Shown here: in pieces, positions 34,960 to 44,993 of the stretch
How positions within the stretch are numbered: the first letter of the stretch is position 1
Layout of the letters: each line of letters begins with the position of its first letter
Assembly (NCBI GenBank): GCA_016298185.1
Contig: JAEDDA010000001.1
Location: forward strand, 59,878 to 123,877
Origin: Bacilli bacterium
GTDB lineage: Bacteria; Bacillota_I; Bacilli_A; RFN20; CAG-826
Direction: 5' to 3'
Length of the DNA stretch: 64,000 nt
Program-made: the position numbers and the translations under genes
The notes under the pieces: generated by a model
Database searches by the model: none
What the model saw: only the letters and a program-made list of their open reading frames with translations
What the model was told of the DNA's origin: nothing

Positions 34960-37122
34960 ATGAATAAAAATCTAGTTAAAATTCTAGCTTTATCTTCCAT
35001 CGCGTTAGCCCTCGGTGCATGTGGTGGAAATAAAAAGCCATCTGAACCAGTTTCTGAATTAACAGTTGCCGAAGCATTCGATTTAAACGATGATGGTACA
35101 TTCCTTAACGAAGGCAAATTAGTTAAATTCGATTCTATCTGTGTTTATGGCAATTATGGCAATACTTATGTCTGCGGCGTTCCTTATGTTGAAGGCGGCG
35201 ACATTCGTAATTTAAAGGGTTTTGAAGTCGAATTAAGTGCAAAACCAAATTGGCAAGGGGAAACCAAAGGTAGATACGCCAATGTTGATGTCACTGGTAG
35301 ATTAGCCAACGTTAATGGTCGTCCAGTCATTCAAGAAGCTTCCATTGAAATCAATGCTGAAGCTCGTTATGACGAAGAAGGAAACCGTGATGATAATGAC
35401 GGTGCTTACTCCGCAGGTGCTTGGGGAACAGAATTATTCGTCCGTGATTACTACGATGAATATATGACCCGTAAAATGAACGGTACCTTAATCGAAGGTA
35501 TCTTCCAAATCGCTTCTAAACCAGGCGAACTCTCAACTTCTAGTGAAGCATCATTCCAAGTCGTCTTCCCAGGTGAAAACCTCGATCTCGAAGACCCTGA
35601 TAACTACTCCTTAATCAACGTCACAATTCCAGCTGGTCTTGATGAAGAAGTGATTACAAAAACAAACACATTCTTAAATAGTGTTGAAGCAGGTGACTTC
35701 GTTGATTTGATGGGCATCACAAGATGGGATACATCAAAAGGTGGTATGGGCATCTTACTTGAAAACTGGTGGACCAAATATGCTGCTGAAGCAACAGAAG
35801 ATCAAATTCCAGAAATTTTATCATCTTGGGCTGAAGTTTCTACAGTAATTTCACCATTATACAATCAAGCAATCGTCGATTTATCTGGTGCTAATGAAGA
35901 AGATCCGCTCAACGCTCCATTCTCATACTTAATTGATGATTCTATGTATGAAAATAACCCAAGAGATTACTGGACCGATGCTTTTAAAGACATCTTAGTG
36001 GTCGTCTCTAACCCAGAAGCTTGTGGTACAGTTAAGATCACAGCCAACTTAAAAGCTGCTGATGCAGATGCTTACTACGATGCTATCTTTACAAAATTAG
36101 AAGGACTCGGATTCGTCAGTTCAACAATCGAAAGCGGCATTTACGTGTTCTCTAGAACAGAATCTGAAGAAGTCGTCGAAGAAGTCCTCTTAATGGCTTA
36201 CGAAACATCTGCTCAAATTTACTACACCGCTCCAAGAATTGTTGTCGATGCAGACTTTGGAACAGTTTCATTAGCAAGTGCTGCTTATAATGTGAGAGTT
36301 TCCGAATTATTAGGTTCCGCATTTACAACAGCATTACCAGCCACTACCTCTGAACTTATCGCAAATGTTAACTTCAGTTGGGCTTACGAAATGTACTACT
36401 ACAACAAATACAACAAAGTTGCTGCATTCGATTATGAATTCGAAATCAGCTTTGTTGCAGAAGCTACAACAGAACAAATTGGTGCTCTTGCTCAAAGCTA
36501 TCAAGCCGCTATCGCGGGTGCGGGATTCGTTGAAGCATATCAATCTAGCTTCGGAATGCAAGGTTTATGGAATGCTGCAACCGGTGAATTTATTGCCGCT
36601 TTAGAAATAACTGAAGAAAGCACATTATACCTTGATGTCATGGTTCTTCGTGGCGCAATGGCAAGTGCTGTTTCCTTAAGACCAACAAGCTCTGCTGAAA
36701 TGCTCGCTATGATTAATAGCGAATATGCTGGTTGGAATCACGCAAGCGCTCAATACTTCCCAACAGCAACTTCCTCAGTTACAAGCTTTGCTTTAGGTGA
36801 ATTAACTCCAGTTTCATTCGGATTCTTAGATAACACATACAATTCTATGGGTCAAACTTGGGGTTCCACACCATTCTTCGTCGCAAGCATTAGCTACAAC
36901 CGCGATTTAACACAAGAAGATGTCGCATTATTCGTTGCTCAATTAACAAGTGCTGGATTCGTTCAAGCTAGCCACGCTACATTCGGTGCAGGTTACTGGA
37001 ATGCAACAACATTTGAATTCATCAAAGTTTCATCTCAAAAAGATACATTAAATGTTGGCTTCGGCTTAGTTCCTACTCCTGTTGCTGCTCAAATTATTAC
37101 AGTTGCAGAAGCTGGCGAATAA
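34960..37122 (+). CDS. large repeat-containing lipoprotein of unknown function
   Basis: The start at 34960 follows GAAAGGAG and gives 720 residues. A signal peptide with lipobox LALGAC (acylated Cys at about residue 23) shows export and membrane anchoring. The first half contains an OB-like stretch (LVKFDSICVYG... DVTGRLANVNG). The second half has three units spaced about 140 residues apart (centred near 390, 525 and 675), each with a hydrophobic strand, a helix, an L-x-x-x-GFV turn, and in units 2 and 3 a W-N-A-T-x-E-F-I strand. I do not recognise the family. A strong terminator ends this single-gene transcript. Confidence 0.75.
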   Translation: MNKNLVKILALSSIALALGACGGNKKPSEPVSELTVAEAFDLNDDGTFLNEGKLVKFDSICVYGNYGNTYVCGVPYVEGGDIRNLKGFEVELSAKPNWQGETKGRYANVDVTGRLANVNGRPVIQEASIEINAEARYDEEGNRDDNDGAYSAGAWGTELFVRDYYDEYMTRKMNGTLIEGIFQIASKPGELSTSSEASFQVVFPGENLDLEDPDNYSLINVTIPAGLDEEVITKTNTFLNSVEAGDFVDLMGITRWDTSKGGMGILLENWWTKYAAEATEDQIPEILSSWAEVSTVISPLYNQAIVDLSGANEEDPLNAPFSYLIDDSMYENNPRDYWTDAFKDILVVVSNPEACGTVKITANLKAADADAYYDAIFTKLEGLGFVSSTIESGIYVFSRTESEEVVEEVLLMAYETSAQIYYTAPRIVVDADFGTVSLASAAYNVRVSELLGSAFTTALPATTSELIANVNFSWAYEMYYYNKYNKVAAFDYEFEISFVAEATTEQIGALAQSYQAAIAGAGFVEAYQSSFGMQGLWNAATGEFIAALEITEESTLYLDVMVLRGAMASAVSLRPTSSAEMLAMINSEYAGWNHASAQYFPTATSSVTSFALGELTPVSFGFLDNTYNSMGQTWGSTPFFVASISYNRDLTQEDVALFVAQLTSAGFVQASHATFGAGYWNATTFEFIKVSSQKDTLNVGFGLVPTPVAAQIITVAEAGE

Positions 37123-37142
37123 TCGTCAAAACTAAAAGAATT

Positions 37143-37169
37143 AGGTTGGACTTCGGTCCAGCCTTTTTT
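37143..37169 (+). terminator. intrinsic terminator of the lipoprotein gene
   Basis: AGGTTGGAC-TTCG-GTCCAGCCT stem followed by TTTTT; one of the strongest terminators in the window. Confidence 0.95.
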
Positions 37170-37178
37170 ATTGCTTAT

Positions 37179-37210
37179 AAAAAAGAAAATGATGCTTTTA
37201 AGCATCATTT
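37179..37210 (-). terminator. intrinsic terminator of ftsK-pulA-plsC
   Basis: Minus strand: AAATGATGCT-TAAA-AGCATCATTT perfect 10-bp stem followed by TCTTTTT. Confidence 0.85.
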
Positions 37211-37215
37211 CATAA

Positions 37216-38004
37216 TTAATATATTTTATTAAATTTGTACTTCTTATCGATTTTAGTCATTTCTAAGTGGTCTTTCTTTCTTAAATCGAAGGAGATAGCC
37301 TGTTCGATTTTATTTTCCACTATTTTGGCAATATCAAGCGTAGACATATCTTTATATTGTTCTGGATAAATAGGATCTAAGAACTTGATATAGATTGGAT
37401 ATTTCTTATGCGCTGGTTTTCTTTTCAAAACACGGAATGTTCCATATATAGCGACAGGAACAATTGGAGTGTTGGTTTTAACCGCGGGTCTAAATGTTCC
37501 ATGATGGAACGCAAGAAGATTATTCATCGGGTCACGGTTTCTGGTTCCTTCAGGGAAAATGATCCAACTTTTATCCGCGCGTGTTTTGAAATCGCTTTCA
37601 ACATTCATCATGACTCTTAAAGATTGTTTCAAATCTTGGCGATCGATGAATTGTCCTTCAATTCCTTTAATAATCTTTCCAATAAATGGTTTATCAATTA
37701 ATTCTTTTTTAGCGACGAATGTACATGGTCTATCAAGAACACATATTAATGTCACTGGGTCGTAAGCGGATAAATGATTACACGCAATGAAAATATTTCC
37801 TTCTGGTAATTTCTCTAATCCTTCGACATGATATTCAACATTAAAACCGCGAGATAAAGTTCTTAATAATTTCTGAACATCCTTATATCTTTTTTCAAAA
37901 GGATATTTTGTTGGGTTTTTCGCATATTTGCGCATCCATTTGAAGTAATTCCATATAATGGGAGCTCCAGCAATTAGGGCTGCTCTTCCGTAATGTAATG
38001 GCAT
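37216..38004 (-). CDS. plsC: 1-acyl-sn-glycerol-3-phosphate acyltransferase
   Basis: PlsC makes phosphatidic acid from lysophosphatidic acid at the membrane. The acyltransferase motifs are CNHLSAYDP (NHx4D) near residue 75, IDRQD and FPEGTRNRDP near 148, and the IVPVAIYGT strand. It has 262 residues. GAAGGAT precedes the ATG. It follows pulA by one base, so the two unrelated enzymes share a transcript. Confidence 0.9.
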   Translation of the reverse strand: MPLHYGRAALIAGAPIIWNYFKWMRKYAKNPTKYPFEKRYKDVQKLLRTLSRGFNVEYHVEGLEKLPEGNIFIACNHLSAYDPVTLICVLDRPCTFVAKKELIDKPFIGKIIKGIEGQFIDRQDLKQSLRVMMNVESDFKTRADKSWIIFPEGTRNRDPMNNLLAFHHGTFRPAVKTNTPIVPVAIYGTFRVLKRKPAHKKYPIYIKFLDPIYPEQYKDMSTLDIAKIVENKIEQAISFDLRKKDHLEMTKIDKKYKFNKIY

Positions 38005-38005
38005 A

Positions 38006-40150
38006 TTATGTATCCTTCTTCTTAAAGAGAATTTGGATGCTTAATGGGGAAATAATACCATTTTTCATCATGATACTCTCGCCTTTCGATTTCACATCCA
38101 CGAGCAATTTATAATAATCATCTAATTCGTAAGTTTTCTTTTCGAGTGTTGGATTCACTAAAATGACGATCTTTTGATATGGGGGAATTTTTTCTTCACT
38201 ATCCGCGAAGAAGGCCACCATGTTATTGTTCCAATACTCGATTTTAAATAATTCTGGGATTTTATTGCATTTGCTATTTTGGAAATAATTAATCATCTTT
38301 TGTTTAAAGAAGATGATTGAGGCCAAGCGTTCCACCATGTCAAATCTTTCATCAACGAGTTTCCAGTTCATATTATTAACTTTTAATACATTATATGTAT
38401 TATCTAAACCGGATTTAGATAGACCGATTTCCTGACCCATATGGATAAATCCAATGCCAAAGGATAAAATCACAATCTTATTCGCGAATTCCACGCGTTT
38501 AAGAAGTGTGGTCTTATCTTCATTTCCATTAGAAAAAGTTAATTTATCATAAAGGGTGTTATTATCGTGACACTCAACATAGTTGAGAGATTGATTATAG
38601 TCTAAGAATCTATGCTTAATTGGATTATCAATTGTGCATCCTTTAAATAAGTATTCTAAATAACCATTGTTATCAAAATTACCACCGACAAAACCTTTAG
38701 AAGTAATGTTGTCGTGGAAATTACCACCTCTTAATATGTCGCGATATAAATCATTAAAGAAACCAATACCTGGCATCTTATCTGCGTTTTCAATGCATGC
38801 TTTCTTTTCAAATGGTAATTCGATGCCCATATTCCATCCTTCTCCATAGAAAATGACATCATCTTTGATGGATTTACAAATTTTAAATCCTTGATTAAGA
38901 GTATCAATATCCATTAAACCCATTAAATCGAAGCGGTAACCGTCGATATCAAAAACTTCAGTAAAATACTTGAGTGATTCTAATATCGCCTTTCTCGCCA
39001 TGAGTTTTTCACTAGCAAAGTCATCGCCACATCCAGAAGCACAAGCTTGTAAGCCGTTTGCTTTTCTTCTATAGAAATAATGCGGTACCACCTTTTCAAA
39101 AGATGTATACATAAATTCATATAAATGGTTATAAACGACATCCATAATGACACGGATGTTATTTTCATGTAAATGTTCCACCATTGTTTTAAATTCAATT
39201 AAACGATTCATCGGGTCTTCTGGGTTTGTAGAATAACTACCTTCCACGGCAAAGAAGGAGATAGGATTATAACCCCAGTTATAACTCTTATTAATATCTC
39301 TATCATCATTTCCAAAGAAATCCATGACTGGAAGAATTTGTAAATGGGTAATGCCTAAATATTTTAAATAATCGATACCAGCGGGATGACCACCTTTGGT
39401 GACCTTTCCATCTTCTGTTAAGGCAAGGAATTTACCTTTATTTACAATATTGGTGTTTTTATCTTCTGTGAAATCACGAATACACGCTTCATAAACAATA
39501 GCGTCGGAATTTCTCACGATTTTATTCGTAGGTTTCACATTTTTAATATTTTTAATTTGCTCAATATCTACAACAGCGGACCATTCACTATTAAAAGAAA
39601 CACCTCTTCCCCATGGGTCGTTAGTCTCTGTAGTTACTCCACTATTTGTGACTAAATAATGGTATTTTGCGTTTAATAAATCACCTTTAAGTGTGAGGCG
39701 GAAAACACCTTTATCACCTCTCACCATACGGAAATAGCTATGAACGCCATTAATATCGATTTTTAATCTTACTTCACTGGCTAAAGGTGCCCAAAGGGCA
39801 AATCTAGTTTCTTCTTTAGAATAAATAGCACCTAAATCATCGCCATCATAATGGAAAGTTTTGTCAAAATCAGGGAAATCTGTGGAATCAGAGACATCAA
39901 CAGCGACTCTATTAAAACCTTCTAAAACAATGGAATAAGAATGGCCATATTCAAAGTTTTCGCTCATCTCAAGGTCGTAGATATTAACCGCGGCGCTAGA
40001 GGTATGGCGATTGATTTTTAATTTAATAACTTTACATCCATCTTTTTCTAAGAAAAAGACAGGATTATTTGGTAAAGCAATGCTTGTAAATAACAAGACA
40101 TTGATACGATTTAAAGAAACTAAATTAGCTTGGATATATGTATTTTTCAT
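38006..40150 (-). CDS. pulA: type I pullulanase (GH13, alpha-1,6-glucan debranching)
   Basis: The enzyme cleaves alpha-1,6 bonds in glycogen or pullulan. An N-terminal carbohydrate-binding region and CBM48 (about residues 90-190) precede the GH13 barrel. YNWGYNP is the pullulanase signature. Catalytic residues are in DGYRFDLMG (nucleophile Asp), YGEGWNMG (acid Glu) and ECHDNNTL (third Asp). There is no signal peptide, so it acts on internal glycogen or imported oligosaccharides. The length is 714 residues. It starts 5 nt after ftsK ends. Confidence 0.92.
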   Translation of the reverse strand: MKNTYIQANLVSLNRINVLLFTSIALPNNPVFFLEKDGCKVIKLKINRHTSSAAVNIYDLEMSENFEYGHSYSIVLEGFNRVAVDVSDSTDFPDFDKTFHYDGDDLGAIYSKEETRFALWAPLASEVRLKIDINGVHSYFRMVRGDKGVFRLTLKGDLLNAKYHYLVTNSGVTTETNDPWGRGVSFNSEWSAVVDIEQIKNIKNVKPTNKIVRNSDAIVYEACIRDFTEDKNTNIVNKGKFLALTEDGKVTKGGHPAGIDYLKYLGITHLQILPVMDFFGNDDRDINKSYNWGYNPISFFAVEGSYSTNPEDPMNRLIEFKTMVEHLHENNIRVIMDVVYNHLYEFMYTSFEKVVPHYFYRRKANGLQACASGCGDDFASEKLMARKAILESLKYFTEVFDIDGYRFDLMGLMDIDTLNQGFKICKSIKDDVIFYGEGWNMGIELPFEKKACIENADKMPGIGFFNDLYRDILRGGNFHDNITSKGFVGGNFDNNGYLEYLFKGCTIDNPIKHRFLDYNQSLNYVECHDNNTLYDKLTFSNGNEDKTTLLKRVEFANKIVILSFGIGFIHMGQEIGLSKSGLDNTYNVLKVNNMNWKLVDERFDMVERLASIIFFKQKMINYFQNSKCNKIPELFKIEYWNNNMVAFFADSEEKIPPYQKIVILVNPTLEKKTYELDDYYKLLVDVKSKGESIMMKNGIISPLSIQILFKKKDT

Positions 40151-40155
40151 AAATT

Positions 40156-42822
40156 TTATAAAATCTCCGATTGATCACTACTGACAGCGACATCTGTATC
40201 AGAAGTGCCATCATAGAATTTATCGTGCACTAAGACTGGGCAACCTTTATTACCTTCAGTTTCAGTAGCGACAACACCTTCATCTTGTAAGCGCTTAAAG
40301 AATCTACCTGCACGGTTGAAACCAACGGAACACTCTCTTTGGATACGGGACATGGACATATATTCATTTGCCATAACCCATTCTTTAACGCTTTGATATT
40401 TCTCTTCTTCAGAATTTTCTAATCCCGCTTGGAATTCAGGAGAACCAATAACATCGGCTGCAGCTTGTTTTGCGGCTTCGAGTAAATTACAGAAATTAGG
40501 GTCATAATTTGGTTCGTAGTGTTCTCTTAAATAACCAACAATACGAAGTATTTCTTTATTTTGAATATAGCAAGATTGTAATCTCACACGACCATTACGA
40601 GAAAGAATTGGAGATTGAGCGAGCATATCACCACGGCCTAATAATTTCTCTGCGCCTCCTTCACCTAAAATAGTGACTGAGTCAACTTGAGAAGCAACTG
40701 CTAAAGCAACACGTGTTGGTAAGTTGCCTTTAATAACACCATCAATGATGTTTGTGGATGGTCTTTGTGTGGCGATTAGCATATGAATACCACAAGCACG
40801 GGCTTTTTGAGCGATAGAAACTACAGGAGCCTTAATATCTTTACATGTATCCACTAAGTCGGCAAATTCATCGATGAAAACAACGATATATGGCATTGGC
40901 TCTAGTGTTGGATCTTCCGCTCTCATTTCACTATATTGTTTGATATCAGAGCAACCAGTATTCACCAATACATCGTAACGACGGTTCATTTCTTCCGCTA
41001 ATTTGTCCATAGTTAACTTAGCAACTTCAGCATCGTTAATAATTGGACATAATAAGTGAGGGATGTCTTTATATTTACTCATTTCAACTTTCTTTGGGTC
41101 AATTAAAACAAGTTTTAAATTCTCTGGTGAGTTGCGCATAATAAGCGTGCAAATAAGGGAGTGAGTAAATACGGATTTACCACTTCCAGTGGTACCAGCA
41201 ACTAAAATGTGCGGGAAATCAGCGAAGTTCGCGGATTTAATGACACCATCAATATTCTTACCAAAGGCCACTTCCAAAGGATGCTTCTTAGGATCTGGTA
41301 ATCCTTCATAAACTTCCTTAAATGGAACTGCGGTAATCTTTGCGTTACCAACTTCTAAACCAGAATATCTTTGTCCTTCCACTCTTGGAGAGAATAAGGC
41401 ATCAACACCGTTAAGTCTGACGTTAATATCTTGGATTAACGCTTGAACGCTTCTAACAGAAACATTGCTACCGTATTCGATGTTATATCTAGTAACAGAT
41501 GGACCAACAACAAAGGAATTAACTTTAGCACCAACATTGAAGTCTTCAAATGTTTCGTTAATTAATAATGTTCTTTCTTCCGCAACGCGCTTATTTTCAT
41601 CTAACGCATCTTGGATTTCTAATGTTTCAAGTAATTCGCCAGAAGGTGGAATCCATTTAATTGGTTTTCTCACTACTGGAGCAGGTGCAGGTTGAACTGG
41701 CGCTACATTAGCAGCGGCTAATTCACTTGGAGTAGGAATTGGATTTGGACGAGGATGATTATTCACAGGTTCGACAAATTCTGGTCTTCTACCCGCTAAT
41801 TCCATGTTAACTTGTGGCTTTTCTTCGAAATTGAGCTGCATTTGCTCGCTTATCGTGCTTTCTTTATTAGCTTCCATAATGACTTGTTCAGGAGTCATTG
41901 GTTGCATTTCTTCAACCTTTTCGACAGTTGGCTGAGCTTTAGGCATGAATTTGGTAAATCTAGCAGGAACAAAGTTTGTGGACATACCAAATGAATTATT
42001 GGAATCACCACTATATAAAGCGGGATTAATTTCTTCTCTTTCATCAAAGTTTGGTTGTTTATTAATTTGTGGAGTATAAATTGGGGATGGTTCATTATTT
42101 TCGTCATCTAAGATAGAAGCAGAAGAAATATTATCAATATTTTGCACTCTATGAGAGGAAACCACTCTTTCTTCTCTTCTTGCTTTAGGTGCTTTGGCTT
42201 TCTTTTCGCCTTTCTTGATACCTAAGATTTTCTTAAATTGTGGCAAGAAGATGAGGAATAAACCTAATAAAGCTACTAAAATAGCAACAGCCCAAGCTAA
42301 TGCAGGTTTACCACCTAATGGGGTGCTAAGCGCAGCCACTAAGAAATAGCCAGCAAAACCACCGCCAAAAGCATTGCCTTGGAATAAATTTACAAAAACA
42401 GCGTTCCAATAAGCATTTGGACCAGGTAAGCGGTCTTTATTGTTAATATCAATGTTATACATGACTTCTTTGTAAGCGCTTTGATAATCACTAAGTGTCA
42501 AGCCACCTTCTCTATTAGAAGTCACTGCGAGAGTGCTGATAATCAAAATAGCGATAAAGACTAATAAGCCACCAAAAAAATAATTGTTTGGGCGAATCTT
42601 AAATCCTTTTTCACGGAAGAATAAGCATAAACCATAGGAATAAATGAGAATGTAGATCGCATAGCTACCTAAACCAAACATATAAGCAAATGGGAAGGCT
42701 AAAGCTCTTGCGACATATTTTCCGTTAAGAATTAAAATAACCGCAAATAGACAAAAAGCGATTCCACCAAAGAAGGTGAAATAACGCTTACCGATTTTTT
42801 TTGATTTTTTACTTTCTGCCAT
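40156..42822 (-). CDS. ftsK: DNA translocase FtsK/SpoIIIE
   Basis: FtsK pumps chromosome ends through the closing septum. Four or five N-terminal membrane helices (about residues 10-200) are followed by a basic and Pro/Gln-rich linker, the RecA-like motor with GTTGSGKSVF (Walker A) and VVFIDEFADL (Walker B), and a C-terminal winged-helix gamma domain (SVGFNRAGRFFKRLQDEG). I choose the ATG at 42822 (888 residues), because TATAAT ends 8 nt before it; an ATG two codons earlier is only 2 nt from that box. No ribosome binding site is present. Confidence 0.95.
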   Translation of the reverse strand: MAESKKSKKIGKRYFTFFGGIAFCLFAVILILNGKYVARALAFPFAYMFGLGSYAIYILIYSYGLCLFFREKGFKIRPNNYFFGGLLVFIAILIISTLAVTSNREGGLTLSDYQSAYKEVMYNIDINNKDRLPGPNAYWNAVFVNLFQGNAFGGGFAGYFLVAALSTPLGGKPALAWAVAILVALLGLFLIFLPQFKKILGIKKGEKKAKAPKARREERVVSSHRVQNIDNISSASILDDENNEPSPIYTPQINKQPNFDEREEINPALYSGDSNNSFGMSTNFVPARFTKFMPKAQPTVEKVEEMQPMTPEQVIMEANKESTISEQMQLNFEEKPQVNMELAGRRPEFVEPVNNHPRPNPIPTPSELAAANVAPVQPAPAPVVRKPIKWIPPSGELLETLEIQDALDENKRVAEERTLLINETFEDFNVGAKVNSFVVGPSVTRYNIEYGSNVSVRSVQALIQDINVRLNGVDALFSPRVEGQRYSGLEVGNAKITAVPFKEVYEGLPDPKKHPLEVAFGKNIDGVIKSANFADFPHILVAGTTGSGKSVFTHSLICTLIMRNSPENLKLVLIDPKKVEMSKYKDIPHLLCPIINDAEVAKLTMDKLAEEMNRRYDVLVNTGCSDIKQYSEMRAEDPTLEPMPYIVVFIDEFADLVDTCKDIKAPVVSIAQKARACGIHMLIATQRPSTNIIDGVIKGNLPTRVALAVASQVDSVTILGEGGAEKLLGRGDMLAQSPILSRNGRVRLQSCYIQNKEILRIVGYLREHYEPNYDPNFCNLLEAAKQAAADVIGSPEFQAGLENSEEEKYQSVKEWVMANEYMSMSRIQRECSVGFNRAGRFFKRLQDEGVVATETEGNKGCPVLVHDKFYDGTSDTDVAVSSDQSEIL

Positions 42823-42830
42823 ACACATAA

Positions 42831-42836
42831 ATTATA
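42831..42836 (-). promoter_or_regulatory. -10 box of ftsK, probable leaderless start
   Basis: Minus strand TATAAT, 8 nt (TTATGTGT), ATG (MAESKK); no Shine-Dalgarno sequence. Confidence 0.5.
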
Positions 42837-42860
42837 TATGCACGCGTGAGGGTATGTCTA

Positions 42861-42893
42861 ACGTTTTTAACAAAAGCACCATTTCGGTGCTTT
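42861..42893 (-). terminator. intrinsic terminator of the RNase J-like gene
   Basis: Minus strand: AAAGCACC-N5-GGTGCTTT stem followed by TGTTAAAAACG. The U-run is short. Confidence 0.65.
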
Positions 42894-44580
42894 ATTCTAT
42901 GATATCGATGATTGGAAGGATGTAAGGTTCGCGGCCGTTTTCACGCTTAATGAATCTCTTACTTCTTTCTGAAACATTTCGATAAATGCTCTCGACATCG
43001 AACTTTTCTAATTGGAAGGCGGTATTGATCTCATCGATAAATATCGTCGATAAACTCTTTAATAATGGTTCTGCTTCTTTAACGAATACAAAGCCTCTCA
43101 TTTGACAATCTGGACCAGCGATAATTTTCTTTTCTTTTAAATTTACACTCGCAGCAATAACCACGACGCCATCTTGAGATAGCTCTAATCTATCTTTAAC
43201 AACTTCATTGCCTTGTCTAGAGACACCAACGCCATCAATCAAGATTGGATCGACAGGGACTTTATTAACCTCATTTGGAATCATTCTTGGTCTTGTCACA
43301 CCATCAAATTCTAACTGTGTACCGTTATCAACTATAAAGATATTGGAATGGTTAAATCCGATATTCATCGTTAAAGCAAGTCTCGCATTAGCCATCATAT
43401 TAACAAAGTTACCACGAACTGGTAGATAGTATTTTGGTCTTAATACAGAAAGGAAGAATTTGAGGTCATCTTCTCTAGCGTGCATGGATGATAAGGAGTC
43501 TTTTTTGAGCCATAAGACATCACATCCTGTACGGTAAACTTTATCCATCGCTCTTGTACAAGCAGTTTCCATAACTTGTCTTGGTAAGGAAGCATTAATG
43601 AATAAATCATCTTCATTAAGAACAATTCTCTTGTCTTCGTTTCTATGATCCGCTAAGGCATCAATTTCTTCATATAAATCACCATCAAGTCCGACGATGA
43701 GAATCACTAAATCAGAACTCTTAACTCTTAACAAGTTTTCTTTATCAACGACCTCTACACCATGGAATAAGTTAGGCATAATTTCACGGCCATAAGTAAG
43801 CACTTGACGGGTATATTCATTGTAGAAAAATACCTTTTTGCCGTATTTTTGACATAAAATCATGATTTCTTCAATGCGGAAAACGTTTTGCCAAAAGCAA
43901 GAAATGAAGATACGTTTATGAGAATCTTTAAAGCTCTTTTCAATTAATTTAAGAGACCTATGTTTTGGTGAACAATAACCACTTTTAGTCGCGGTTTTAG
44001 ATTCACTCATAAGTAATAATGTTGGTTGAGAAGCAATATCTTCTAAGGCGCGTAAGTCGAAATAATATGACTTGGTTTGGTTAGTGAAATCGACGATGAA
44101 GTCACTAGTATAAATAATCCAACCTTGGCTTGTTTGGATAGCAATACCGCAGGAGTTCACAGTATTATGACAAGTTTGGAAAAATCTCACTTCTCTGCCA
44201 GCGACATTTAAGATACAAGAAGGTTCCACCACAATAACATTTGGGTTGAACTTCATTCTCACAGATAAGGCTTGACCTTGCATAAGACCAAGTGTTTCTT
44301 TTGTGGCGTATACTGGCGCTGGAGCTTGGTTGTAGAAGTATTTCAAACCAGACATAGATTCATCATGTCCGTGTGTGATGAAATAACCTCTAATGCGGTC
44401 TTTATTGTCGATGAGATATTTAGGATTTGGGATCATGTAGTCGATGCCAGGAGCGGTTTTATCAGGAATGCAAGTACCGCAATCCAAAACGAAAATATCG
44501 TTATTGATTTCAACAACGTAACAATCACGGCCGTTTTCATCAAGGCCACCTAAAGCCATTACTCTTACTAAATCGTTCAT
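42892..44580 (-). CDS. RNase J-family protein with degenerate active site
   Basis: The fold and length (562 residues) are those of RNase J: metallo-beta-lactamase and beta-CASP domains, then a C-terminal domain with DGVVVIAASVNLKEKK and MRGFVFVKEA. However, the metal motif HxHxDH reads HGHDES near residue 70, the HGEY motif reads RGNF, and the GSQGEP loop reads VGLDGD. Catalysis is unlikely. It is most like the partner subunit RNase J2, which stabilises J1; an active J1 would have to be elsewhere in the genome. GAAGGG precedes the ATG. Confidence 0.8.
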   Translation of the reverse strand: MNDLVRVMALGGLDENGRDCYVVEINNDIFVLDCGTCIPDKTAPGIDYMIPNPKYLIDNKDRIRGYFITHGHDESMSGLKYFYNQAPAPVYATKETLGLMQGQALSVRMKFNPNVIVVEPSCILNVAGREVRFFQTCHNTVNSCGIAIQTSQGWIIYTSDFIVDFTNQTKSYYFDLRALEDIASQPTLLLMSESKTATKSGYCSPKHRSLKLIEKSFKDSHKRIFISCFWQNVFRIEEIMILCQKYGKKVFFYNEYTRQVLTYGREIMPNLFHGVEVVDKENLLRVKSSDLVILIVGLDGDLYEEIDALADHRNEDKRIVLNEDDLFINASLPRQVMETACTRAMDKVYRTGCDVLWLKKDSLSSMHAREDDLKFFLSVLRPKYYLPVRGNFVNMMANARLALTMNIGFNHSNIFIVDNGTQLEFDGVTRPRMIPNEVNKVPVDPILIDGVGVSRQGNEVVKDRLELSQDGVVVIAASVNLKEKKIIAGPDCQMRGFVFVKEAEPLLKSLSTIFIDEINTAFQLEKFDVESIYRNVSERSKRFIKRENGREPYILPIIDIIE

Positions 44581-44620
44581 ATATCCCTTCTAATTATGTC
44601 TATGTTAAAGACCTAATTAA

Positions 44621-44648
44621 ATTATAAATATAATTAAATACTTATCAA
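44621..44648 (-). promoter_or_regulatory. promoter of the RNase J-like gene
   Basis: Minus strand TTGATA (44648-44643), 16 nt, TATAAT (44626-44621). Confidence 0.55.
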
Positions 44649-44650
44649 TA

Positions 44651-44992
44651 TTAATCGATATTTTTCGTGATCAAAATATCAACGCCTAAACCTAAAATAT
44701 TGGCTTTCACAACATCACCAATTCTCGTTGGTGCGGCTACTGATAATTTGTTAATTTCTTCCATTACTTCAAAAATCTTGCCTTTTGGAATAGGACCACT
44801 AGTTTTTACGGAAACTAATAAATCTTCACGATTATTAACTCTCACAGAAGAAGTAATTGTTCTAATTGGATTAGTTAATTCGCTAATCGCATATTGTTTT
44901 CCTCTTGGGCAGAAATAGCCGGTCACGTTCATATTGTCATCAACGCTCAAACGGCAGCCTCTTGGACAGATGATACAAGTAAATTCTTTCAT
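44651..44992 (-). CDS. DUF1667 iron-sulfur-like protein
   Basis: A 113-residue protein starting FTCIICPRGCRL, with a further CPRG near residue 29, the four-cysteine pattern of DUF1667. It stands one base after the FAD oxidoreductase gene. DUF1667 genes often form a trio with two flavin enzymes related to anaerobic glycerol-3-phosphate dehydrogenase; here too the trio is complete. Probably a small redox subunit. Confidence 0.8.
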   Translation of the reverse strand: MKEFTCIICPRGCRLSVDDNMNVTGYFCPRGKQYAISELTNPIRTITSSVRVNNREDLLVSVKTSGPIPKGKIFEVMEEINKLSVAAPTRIGDVVKANILGLGVDILITKNID

Positions 44993-44993
44993 A

